A stretch of DNA of 60,498 bases, from assembly GCA_029747585.1 (NCBI GenBank), contig JAPEVF010000244.1, positions 1 through 60,498 of the forward strand. The letters are read 5' to 3'. Both the position numbers and the translations under genes were made by a program. The notes beneath the pieces were generated by a model. That model was not told the DNA's origin. It searched no databases and saw only the letters and a program-made list of their open reading frames with translations. Of this stretch, positions 1 through 10,825 are shown in pieces. Position 1 is the stretch's first letter. Every line of letters starts with the position of its first letter. Origin of the DNA: Pleurotus djamor (taxonomy: Eukaryota; Basidiomycota; Agaricomycetes; Agaricales; Pleurotaceae).

Positions 1-471
1 TTTGTGTTAAAAAAAACGAAAAAGTACTGACTGAGTTGATAAACCTCCACGATGTAGATATCTTTGGGTACCACAGCCTTGCATGGTAGCTGCGAAACGA
101 TCCTTCGAAACAAGCGATGAGAAATAGCCTTGGCGCATGATGGAGCTCTCNTNTATTTGTCCTCGTTCAAAGACATACGGCGTGAGCGGCAATCAGCATG
201 AAAAGAACCCATCATGAACAAAAGTCCATGGTCTTCTCAGATTCTCCCGCACGTCCTGATGTTGTCCTGGGTGATGGACAGCGCTCGGTGGGCATGAAAA
301 CTGCATAAAAAAAGCTAACATGCATGAAAGTTGAACCACATAAGCCAAATCTGGATAGGGGCTACATCGTACGGGATTCGACGGACGAACCCTTGACGAA
401 CCCACTCCTCCACCTCTGATACTTCATGTATATATATACTTTGCTTGAAAAACATGGACTAACTAGAAAGG
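1..471. other. Upstream flank of the reductase gene, no gene seen
   Basis: I see no convincing gene here. The stretch carries two N bases near 152-154. A TATA-like run of alternating T and A at about 427-438 lies 35-45 bases before the start codon of the reductase. A two-codon upstream reading frame (ATG GAC TAA, about 453) lies between that run and the start at 472. If the transcript starts early enough to include it, it could lower translation; that is inference. Confidence 0.4.
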
Positions 472-3400
472 ATGGCGCCCTTAGTCTCCAACCCGAAGCT
501 AGATTTCAACCCTCTCCCTTTGCCGGCACCTCCTCAGACCCAGGCCTTGAAGAGTACTACCTTCAAGCCTCCACCACTCGACGGAAGCCTCACTTTGCCA
601 GAGTTGTATGACTGGCACTACTATAACACCCCGGAACACCCCATCTTCGTGTATCCAGGTGTCACCGACCAACCCAGAGTTGTCAAATGGCCTGAAGCCG
701 TTCGTGCGTTCACCCGCGGCGCGCGGTTGATCCAGAATCTCACAGGGCTCAAACATAATCCTGATACTGACAACATCGTTGGTATATTCGCTGCCTCAGG
801 TAAGCTCAGTACTCTGAAACGACACTTGTCCACCCGTTAACAGAGACTTTCTTATGATCAGACACGATCACCTACTTCACGTTGATTGCGGCAACAGTGA
901 AGGCAGGGCTTGTACCGTTTTTGATATCACCCAGAAACTCGCCTGCGGCTGTGGCACACCTTCTGTCTGTCACGCAGACCGCCCATGTCTTGGTTGGAGC
1001 CGAGGCGGCGCTGCACAGTGTTTTCGAAGCCGCTCTCAAACTCCTCCAGGAGAAAGACCCCCGTCTGCCTATCCCAGCGCACTCGCTCGTCCCGAGCTTC
1101 GACGAGCTGTATACTTCGGACGATGCTTACGTGCCATTGCCTCCGCACAAGCCTAATCTAAGCAGTTTGGCAGTTATACTACACTCTTCTGGTAACGAAG
1201 CCGTCTCCTCCCACTATACCGCCTTTGAGCTGACAATGTGTCCTCAAGGAAGTACCGCCTTCCCAAAGCCCATTGGATGGAGCCATCTTCAAATCCTCCA
1301 ACTTGGCTTTGTCCCATGTGCGTCTGTCTGTCTCGTCTCTACCCCGCCTTGATGATAACTATCCATGTATCGCGGATAGACTTTGGTGACCGTGACTTGA
1401 CCAGTGTCAAACTTTCATGTCATGTCAGTCATCTTCTTTATAATAATTGTTCGAATCTCATATCTGCGTGAACATTGTCACAACAGGCAATGCCCATGTT
1501 TCATGGGATGGGTATGATGCAAACAGTCTGGACGGTACGTGAGATTCCCTGAGTTGATTGGCGTGATCTCAACGGCTACTATATCTACGCTCTTCCTAGG
1601 CTAGCATGGGAATTACGATCGCCGCTGCTCNGTCCCCAAGTTCCCGCAATTCCTCCCACACCCGACAATGTTCTATCAAGCTCCAAGGCGACCGGATCGG
1701 ATGTCATATTTTGTGTGCCGGCCTTCGTCGAGGTATTAAACTTCCTCTAGATTGATCTTGATACAGCGCTTATCCTTTGGCTTCTAGGCATGGGCTCGTA
1801 ATGAGGATACCATCAAATATCTGTCGAGTATAGACGGTATCGTGCGTGCTTTGTACGCGCTTTGTTGATTACTTGGTTGACATAGGCTTCACAGCTATTC
1901 GGCGGAGGTCCCTTGAACAAAACTGTAGGCGATGGCCTGACCCGTCGTCAGGTTACGATTTTCATACTATACGGTTGGTATGTCCGAGTCTGCGTTTCAT
2001 CTACATCCAACCCATCTGGCGTCGTCCTAAAATGCATCCTTCCAGCTCCGAAATAGGCATTATGAGTCCCATCTTGCCTCGTGAGTTTCATTTTCTCGCT
2101 CCCGCCATCTACTGTCTCAAGTTGACTAGGGTCAACTGACCTCGACTGGGAATATTTCACGCCGTCGAAAAATATCAAGACTGAGTTTATACCTAACGGT
2201 TATGGGCAACACGAACTCGTCATTCTGGTTGGTCGCGACTCTGAGGCTCTCTCTGGTATAGCTAAACATTTTCTTCGTTCAAGCCGAATCCCTATGAAAT
2301 TCCATGTGTCATCAATGGCAAATACTATGAGAAGGACGCGTATTATACAAGTGATTTGCTTGTGGCTCATCCATCTAAACCCGGATACTACAAGATCTTT
2401 GGTCGAGCCGATGATCAGATCATGCATAATACCGGTGAGAAGGTGGGTATTGCTATTTGTGTTGGGCTGTCTCTCCGTCTTCACTATGTACCAATGCTCA
2501 GACCAATCCGGGGCCATTAGGTATGGGTGATCGCAGGTTCACGCTGGCAGATGTTGATTACTTTTTCGTCCAGAGAATATCTTGAACCAGGACCCCCGCA
2601 TCCAATCTAGTGTCATGTTTGGGCGAGGAAAATTCAATGTCGGGGTCCTCATCGACCCCAAACCAGAGCACCGATTCGATCCTTCCGATCCGCTGAAGCT
2701 AGCGGAATTCAGGAATGCAATCTGGTAAGCAATCTTGAACTTTGAGGCTCGATAAATGCCTGACAACGTGTCGTTTGGTAAGGCCTACAGTCGAACGAAT
2801 GAACGCCTACGCACCTCAACACTCTCGCCTCTTCAAGGAGGTGAGTACCCCATCTCATTCCTTTTTACACCGCAACAACCCTTGCACATCTAGATGGTCA
2901 TAGTCGCCCTACCAGACAAACCATTTGACTACACCGCGAAGAGCACAGCCCGTCGACAAACCATCATCGCCAAATACGAAGCTAATATTGAGGCGCTCTA
3001 TCGATCAGTCGAGGAAACGACGTCGTCCGATTTTCCACACCCCTCGGTGTGGAACGCGCAAGAAGTCGGCCAGTTCGTCACAAAGATCGTGTTAAAAGTC
3101 ATGAATACTCAGTCTTTGGGTGAAGGCGACGATTTATTCCACAATGGTTGTGACAGGTGAACGCATCGATCTTCACTTCACTGTTACGGTCATTGAGGCC
3201 CCGCTGGCTTAGTCTTCAAGCTACATGGATTCGAAACACCCTCCTGCGAGCAATCCGCGATAGTACCAAGCTATCCACGAACATCGTTCCCGAGAATCTT
3301 GTCTATCAATATCCCACGATTGAAAAACTGAGCACATTTGCTATCCGTTTTGCTTCCCGCGCCAGCGGGGCTTTGTTGGAAGGAGAGGATTATCTGGAGT

Positions 3401-4858
3401 TGGCGGTGCAGAACATGACAGATATGGTCGAGACGTACAGCGCAAATTTTCCTGCTCGGCGCACCCAAAGCTCTGCTGAACCGTCCACGAGTGGCGAAGT
3501 ATTCTTGGTCACGGGGACAACAGGTTCTCTAGGTGCCAGCCTTCTCGCTGATATCCTCAAGGCCTCGAGTACATCCAAAGTGTTTGCTCTAAATCGTCCT
3601 GGGCGGGGTACTTCAACGCTCGTTGAGCGGCAGACGACCGCGTTGAAGACCATCGGGCTGGACCCAAGTGACGTGATGAGCTCGTCGCGGTTGGTTCTTG
3701 TCGAGGCAGACATGGCAGATGCTAATGCGGGCTTGACGTCCGTACTGGGCGAAGAGGTACGTTCGCATCGATGAGCTCAACGTTTTGGCATCCACTTAGT
3801 ATTCCCAGATCCGAGCGTCTGTTACTCATATCATACTCAACGGTACGCCCGTACCGCACCTGCATGAGTCTAAATTACTCAATTCAACTCTCAGCCTGGC
3901 CGGTTGACTTCAACCTGTCTCTACAATCTTTTGAGCCTAGCGTCAAAGCGGTCAGAAATTTGATAGACGTGGCGTTGTCCTCTTCGCTGCATTCACCGCC
4001 GAAAATTACATTTGTTAGCAGTATTGGAGTTTTATCTCGTGGGTGATACTTCATTCAAGCCGCATGAACACGGACGCTTACTTGTGGATAGGTCATCAAG
4101 GAGGCTCAAGTGTGCTGGAAGCCCCAGTATCACCGGCTCTGGCGGAAGGCACAGGCTACAGTCAGTCCAAATGGGTAGCCGAGTCTATCTTGCTCAATGC
4201 TGCTGCTGCGACGTCCTTGCCAGTGGCAGTCGTTCGAGTTGGCCAAATTAGTGGCGGAGTGAATAGCTACTGGAAACAGTCGGATTGGTTGCCTTCCATC
4301 GTCAAATCGTCGCGAGCACTCAAGTGCTTCCCACATTTCGGCCAGGACAAGGTGGGCTGTTGTCTTCCGGTGATTGCCGCTACATGCGCTGACACTGGGT
4401 CGATTGGTGACATACTTTAGGTCGTGAGTTGGATACCGCTTCAGTCTGCCTCCCAAGTGCTGCTTGACTTGGCCACGTCGTCGTCTGACAAGGAACAAGT
4501 CTTCCACCTTGTTCACCCGCACCCAGTTTCAGCTTCCCTCATCAGCTACACTCTCGCACAGAAGCTTGGCGTTCCACTAGTTCCATATTCTGAGTGGTTG
4601 GATGCGCTGGAGTCCCGTGCTCGAGGCGAAGTCAACGACAGTGATCTTCATTCCATCCCTGCATTGAGGATCCTCCCATTCTTCCGCTTCGTGAAATCCG
4701 GCAGTTCTTTAGACAACAACGAAGCATGGGGACTGCCTAGCCTTGACACCATTCATACCCGCAGAGTTTCCTCTACCTTCGAAAACAATATGGTGTCTAT
4801 CGATCCAGCTGAGGCTAAGAGATGGGTTGAGAGTTGGAATGCCTCCGGTTTCCTTTAG
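472..4858 (+). CDS. NRPS-like adenylate-forming reductase (A-PCP-R)
   Basis: A single-module enzyme of roughly 1,000-1,050 residues encoded by many short exons. By family knowledge it activates a carboxylic acid with ATP, loads it on a phosphopantetheine arm and reduces it with NADPH to an aldehyde or alcohol. The adenylation domain shows the core motif GSTAFPKPI (exon starting 1249) and MPMFHGMGMMQT (exon starting 1487), followed by YGCSEIGIMSPILP and GRADDQIMHNTGEK. The carrier domain has GCDSLQATW; its serine codon is split by an intron (3155-3156 and 3213). The reductase domain shows the Rossmann motif GTTGSLG near 3520 and a YSQSK catalytic pair near 4160. All exons join in frame except at the N at 1631, which looks like a spurious extra base. 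It ends 73 bases from the convergent MFS transporter gene. The substrate cannot be read from the sequence. Confidence 0.9.
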
Positions 4859-4931
4859 GGAATCATAATTTCATTGCATCTGTGTAGCTCCGACGAACAG
4901 TGTGTAGCATTGCCGCCTAAGCACTGAATCT

Positions 4932-6763
4932 CTATGAAATTGTTTCCTGTATTTCGAGTCCGTCCCCTTTGACGTGGAGTGGAAGATACGATGAAGCCTG
5001 GACGCCCATGAAGATGATGATGACAAGGACTATGTATACCATATATCCCCCAACTAGCTGGCGTTCTTGAGAAAGAGCAAACAACGACGCGGAGATGGAA
5101 GGTCCGAATGATCGTGTGATAGAACTGACGATCTGTGCGAGACCATTCGTCGTTGAAAGCGTTTCTGGTGAAGGTGCAGCATTGAGGATATACATCTGAA
5201 TACACCCTTCGATGAGTGAGTTTCTTCTTCCTTGCAATATTTACTTCAACGTCTGCTTACCGTACGCCATGCAACCGAAACTATACGCTGTGAGCTGTAC
5301 CAACATCACCGTAATGACGAGTCCATCTATTCGTCCAGCCCCCTTCGCCAAGAAGCTCATCAAAGGGTAAGCGGCAACACACACAAGGTAAGTGGAGAAT
5401 GTCCAGTGGCACATTCTCCTCGGTCCAAACCTGCGTAACAGCGGTGCGAAGACCATCATCTGGAAGATCCCGTTACAGACTCCCCAGATTCCCATGATCG
5501 TCCCAATGTTTGCTGGTGATAACCCAAGACCCCCATTCGGGATGGATGTCGAGTACATGAGAGGAAATAGAACTTGATATGACTGATCGGAGAACGATAG
5601 GAATGCATGGGTGGTCAGACAAGTGAGGACTCTGCGCGAGGATAAGACGGCGTGGATTGGCGAAACTTTGGACAGCTTCGGTGATAGATGTGCTTGATTG
5701 TGATTATCACGGTCCGATGGGCAGCCTTCGACGCCGTAAGTGAAAGCAGTAACATTTTCAGCTAGCAAAGGGGAAGATTCCAGAGAATCAATTTTCTTCC
5801 CAGCCTTGTGAACGAGAGAGGGGAGAGTCTGCGTGGGCTGAGGTCAATGTCAAGCATGTTCAATTGAGGGGAGATATCTTGCCTCTTTCAAGTAAGCGGA
5901 GCCAATGATGAAGACGAAGGACGTATACAAGGAGACTACGACACATGGGAGGAAGTAGGCGTAATCACGGAGCAGCCATATTTTTCCTAGAGTTTCTGGC
6001 CATCGAGCAGCTGGTCGTGAGAGAGCCCCTCCAATGATTGGGCTATGTCAAGTCGTTTCAGCGTAACGCAACCGTAGTGGAATGGATGGGACTCACCCAA
6101 GTGTGGACCCAGTTGCCCATATCACTGGATAGAACCTCCATGCTTCAGCCAGATTAGTCACATCAGTGATCTAATACGATACCAAGGTCGGCACTCCATG
6201 AGAACATGATACTTCAGTCGAATCAACGCAAAGTAGCATACCTCGGCAATGGAATTTTTTCCAACCCCTTTGTGAATAGGGTCACCACTAAACAAGTCAG
6301 GAGCGACGTCGGAGTGACATACCAATGTTGCCGTTGAAAGCTCCTTGAGCACAACGGGACAAGACGATCATTGCATAACTCTTGGATAGACCAAATGTCA
6401 GCATGGACGCCGTCAGCCCCAGCGGACCAAGCAAGAGGATGGGTCTTCTTCCGAGGATATCCGAGGCCCATCCCCAGAAGAGGACAGTGGCGCATTCCGC
6501 GACAAAGAATATGGATTCCTTCGTTCATTATAAGTTGCAATTGAGAATATAGACGCGATGTCGAGAAGAAAACTCACAATGATGCCTGCGTAGTATCCAG
6601 TTTTTCGTTCGTCGTCATGGATCACCCCGGTTTCACGTATCAGTTGGTTGATGAACGGAAAGATGACAGAATTGCAGATTGGCTCTGCACCTTGCATCAT
6701 CATTAGTATAGTAAGCTGGAGCTTGGGTAATGGGGTGCGTTGAACGAGCATCGCGCCTTCCAC
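4932..6763 (-). CDS. MFS transporter, DHA1/ZIFL-like
   Basis: A twelve-helix major facilitator superfamily permease of the plasma or vacuolar membrane. The first helix (TILMMMQGAEPICNSVIFPF) follows a short PLPKLQ leader just after the start. The loop 2-3 signature GWASDILGRRPIL (about 6430-6480) is the classic MFS motif A. The second half includes GLSPANIGTIMGIWGV, a substrate-path helix seen in fungal ZIFL/Tpo-type carriers. Introns are frequent and include a 26-base micro-exon (6242-6267) coding VGKNSIAE; skipping it would break the frame. I chose the start at 6763 because the reading frame begins there with a typical leader. It converges on the adenylate-forming reductase, so export of that enzyme's product is an attractive but unproven role. 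Cargo is unknown. Confidence 0.87.
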
Positions 6764-7099
6764 TCAAGGTATGGGGGATGGATGAAGGTGGTAGCATCAC
6801 GATGATGGGTGATTAAATATGCGGCTGAAGGATCGTCTGTCCTTCGCATAAACGTTGGCGAATTTCGTTCTATTTCACCTCTAAACATGATGCATCCAGC
6901 TTCGGGGCCTAAAGTAATCGATGAAATGTGTTGATGTCGATGTTGATAGATGACAAGAGAAGCCAGAGTGCTGCTTCTCTTCAACGCACTAGTCTCTAGC
7001 GAGCCAGTACACAGGAGCGTGTTAACTGCATGGTCTGGGTTAGTTGATCTTGGGGTTCAAAAAGGAAGGTTCAAAATCATGCATGCCCATATCTATGTA
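6764..7099. other. Intergenic, MFS promoter side and AP-1 downstream side
   Basis: This holds the upstream region of the MFS gene and the 3' flank of the beta-adaptin gene, both on the minus strand. No open frame here matches the intron-rich coding style of the neighbours. I see no promoter element strong enough to name. Confidence 0.4.
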
Positions 7100-9776
7100 C
7101 TAAAACAATCCTAACAGATCGTCCTCCGGTTTCTGGGTCTGGGCGGGCGTCGCGGAAGCGTACGCTGGCGGAATGGCAGGCGAAGCAACACCGCGAACGA
7201 CGGGGCTCATGACGCTAGGCGAAGGATTCATTACGGATGTATTGATGCCAAATGCCATCCCTCCTAGTGGATTGCTCGGCGGCGTGGGTGAGATGCTCGC
7301 TCCGCTGCCGAATATTGAAACCAAGTCATCCAATGGGTTAGCAGACGTTCCAGCCAATAGGTTCGCAGCAGCTGGCGTTGATGAAAGGACTTCTGTGGCA
7401 GCCAACCCAGATGGCTGGCCCTCCGTCGCAGGTAGATCGTCGAAGTCTGAGAGCGGTCAGTGTGATTCCAAACATTAACATCCATGAAACCGTACCTAAA
7501 AGGTTCTCCGCCTGCTGACCAGCAGCCACGGTCTGTAGCGCTTTCTGCGCAGAGAACTTGTCGTCTAGGAGTCTGAAGGGGGGTTAGGGTTGGTTATGGC
7601 ACTAAGCGCCAGGGGCTTACTCGGCTTCTTTACGCTGCACTGAATCAGCCCCAACACGTCCACCACCAATGAAGGTTTCCTCTGGTTTGTGATAAACACT
7701 AGCCAGACTAGATATTTCGCCCAGAAGTTCTTCGAGCAGCGCAGGTGGAACAGACGTCCGCGGTATAGAGATTGGTGGTCGGTGCGCGAGTACAACAGCC
7801 TACAGAAGTACAAATTGAGCANCAGAACAGCGACCCAAAGGGGGTACCCACCTTCGCTGCACCAGGATCCGTCGAGAGCAGTCGCCAGTAGATGTAAGCT
7901 CGGTCACGGACGTCAGGTGAGTCACAGTCCTTTGTCGCCGTGTTCAATATCTTTTGCACGATTGCCTGAGATGAATCCGGTTTGGTCAGGAACAGCTTGA
8001 CGACAGCGGTGAGTGTTTGCAGCTGGACCTGCGATACATGAGCGACCAAGCCTCGTTATACACAGGAAAACTCATAACTGGGTAGGACTCCTCCGTGAAG
8101 GTGTCAACGAAGATGCTGAGAAGTTCATCAGCATTATCAATTTTGCTCGCATATTCACCGATAATCCAGATCAGCGAGGCTTTGGCTTCAGGTTCGTCGA
8201 GTTCGTCGAGATTGGAGCACAGGATGGGGATCACGCCTTCGTACGTTGATGGGTACTTGCGGAATATGTCCTACACCAGATGGTAAGGTTCAGTCAGGTT
8301 ACGTTGACAAGGAGGAATACGCACTTTCATGACAACCACGGCCTCCTGTACAACATAACTCACACGCGTCGCTATGAGATCGAGTAGCACATTGACGCAG
8401 CGCTCAGCCGCGGAATCAATTTTAACAGCGGTCTGTCCAATCGCCTTGATACTTTTGCGGACAAAATCGACATCGACCTCAGATGAATATCTGAAAAAGA
8501 TGATGATAAGTCGCGGAGCCAAGGGGGATCTGAGGCTCGTACTCTTTGAGTTCGCTGAGCAATGGGTCAACATTGTTCTCACTGGCCAGGCGAACCATGA
8601 TGTCCAACTTTTCGACTTTGACATAAAGAGGGTCGTTGTATTTGCAGAAGAAGACACGCATTTCGTTGACGAGGAGATCTGAACGTTTCTGAAGTAGGAG
8701 ATTGATGTTGCGCAGAGCCACCCATTGGACCTCTGGTGGACTCGAAAGCAAGGTGACCAAGGGGGGTGCCATTTTACGGATCAGTTGTTTGTTGAGTTCT
8801 TCTCGTTTGACGCCTCGCATATGAATCATTATAACCTACCGCTTCGCATTAGTAGAGGTTATGCGATGATGAAAGATAGTCTCGTACCTTCACTGCTGCT
8901 AACACCACGCTACCATTCACATGCTGAAACTGGGGGACAACTCGCTCGCATATATGTTCACTCTCCTTGTCATCTTGAGCCTCATACCGAGATAGCGCAT
9001 TGAGTATGGCTACGCGTCCCCATTCAGAGCATTCGTTGAGGGCAATGAGGAGTTTGCTGAGGATAGACGAGGTGATGTTGAACAATGCAGGATCGGAAGT
9101 AGAGGAGGATGGTTGTGCCGTGGCAGAATCGTGGATATCAGACAATGCTGCAACAGTATTCGCCACAACCTAGGACAATTAGGTAGGTGATCGTAGTGTT
9201 CGCGCTCTTTCACTCACCATTGGATTAGAGTCCGCTATCATATCATGCAACTGTTCCAAAAATCCATTCTCTATGACCAACTCGGGCTTGAGATCGTAGA
9301 GCTTGGCGACGCACAAGGCAGCGGTCTTGCGCACATATGGGTTCTCATCGCGGAGGCATTTTTGCAGAGGATCGCAGAGATAGTCTATGATCTTCTCCGC
9401 CCGCAAACAACCCATAGTCCTGATCGCCAAGGCCCTCACAAGGGGATTTGGGTCATCGCTATCCTTCACGAACGTATTCACAGCCAAAATAACGAGTTCT
9501 GGTTGCGTCTTCGCGTAGTTCATCAGGTACAGGTAGACGAGCTTCTTCTGCTCAAGATCGTCCGTCTGCATGTTCTTGAGAACGTCAGGAAACAGCCCGC
9601 TGACATCTAGCCTCGTTGAGTACAAGGTCTCTAGTTGAAACGAGAGTATCACCCTTTCCAACGGTCATGGAGGCGATGACCCGTTTGATGGCATCCTTTC
9701 GTTTCTCGCGGTATTCACTATTGAGATCGATTCTGAGCTCGTAGTTTTCGCCTTTGGTAGGTGCACGAAGCGACAT
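7100..9776 (-). CDS. AP-1 complex subunit beta (beta-adaptin)
   Basis: A large subunit of the clathrin adaptor that sorts cargo at the trans-Golgi network and endosomes. The start ([15 protein letters not shown], 9776) and the following HEAT-repeat trunk are very close to the universal beta-adaptin sequence, including [18 protein letters not shown] and [20 protein letters not shown]. The helical trunk runs to about residue 580 and is followed by a short low-complexity Pro/Ser/Ala hinge. The protein ends in EDDLLGLF, resembling a clathrin-box motif, and has no appendage (ear) domain, unlike animal beta-1/beta-2 but as expected for many fungi. Several introns interrupt it. The N at 7821 falls inside an intron between DPGAAK and [12 protein letters not shown], so it does not affect the product. 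AP-1 is preferred over AP-2 from the hinge, with moderate certainty. Confidence 0.93.
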
Positions 9777-10825
9777 GACTGTGCGAGTGAGAGCTCTTGT
9801 GTGCGCGTAGTCGCCAGAGGGATGCTAAGTATGTGGTGTGATGGTGGGGGAGCACGAAATCTGTCGGTGTAAGAGACTCTGAGGCTCGAGTCTGGTTGCC
9901 AGTGTGCAGTCAAGCGCTTCGTAACGCGCTTCCTTGGCGCTTCCTCGAGCCTTCGTCTCTACTTCACCTTCAACCTGAATCTTGAAGCGGAAGCTCCGAG
10001 TCAGCCGCTTGACATGGGGAGATGAAAATTACTGCTAGAACTCGAATCATCTACGAAGGACCTTCTTCCTGGAAATCGACCCAACCATCGACAAATTTGA
10101 ATCCATCGATTTGTCATCGACCAACTCTGACGCACTGATTTCAATGCAGTCCGATATTCTACCTCGAATTCAGGATATCTACGTCCGCCCCGCTGCCCCT
10201 ACTGGAAAGCTGCCTTCTGCTGCTCTGGCTCCAAACTCTGGAACTCTCATCTCGGGCTGATTGCCTCAGTTCCCACAGATTCACATTAGCCATCATGACA
10301 TAGCGACTGGGTGCGACTTCCCACCTGACCATTGAGAAGCTTTTCCTTTCTTCCTACCCCAACGACGCTTCTCAGAGCTTGATCCTCTCCTTGGTGGTAT
10401 TCTTCACGTTTCCAAATCTGTCAGGGAAGTTGGAACGAATGACGATTGCCTTTAAGCAGCTGGTGCCGTGTATAAATAACTTGTGGCGACCATCACCGGC
10501 AGAAGTCGTACTTATCTTTGCTGCTTCTATACTCTTCCTGACGTCTACTGCTGTTCCTTATATGATAGACCAACGTTGATATGATAGTCTTGCAACGTAT
10601 CATCTTCATTTTCCTTTCTCGTGGAACTGTGAAGGACTGTATCATCGTTCGCGCCTCCTCATCACTGAGACATGATTTCATTACGCTCTATTGTGGTACC
10701 CTCGGGAGAAGAGGCGACGTTGGAGAATCTGGCCACCGATCATGTCACTGTTTTCTCATGATATGTCACAAGCGGCCGGGGGTATAAATCCAATGGCTGG
10801 AGCGCTCCTACCCTTTACTCGCGCC
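9777..10825. other. Divergent intergenic region with an orphan open stretch
   Basis: About 1 kb between beta-adaptin (-) and the GH30 gene (+), so it should hold both promoters. A TATA box (GGTATAAAT) at about 10780-10788 fits the GH30 gene. On the plus strand, 10039-10260 is open for 73 codons after a stop at 10036. It reads like ordinary protein (FESIDLSSTNSDALISMQSD) and ends with a stop at 10258. I cannot connect it to a start or an upstream exon; it may be a 3' exon remnant or chance. Confidence 0.35.
10780..10788 (+). promoter_or_regulatory. TATA box of the GH30 gene
   Basis: GGTATAAAT lies about 40 bases before the start codon at 10826. An ATG at 10793 in the same frame would fall too close to this box to be in the transcript, which supports 10826 as the real start. 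Confidence 0.55.
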
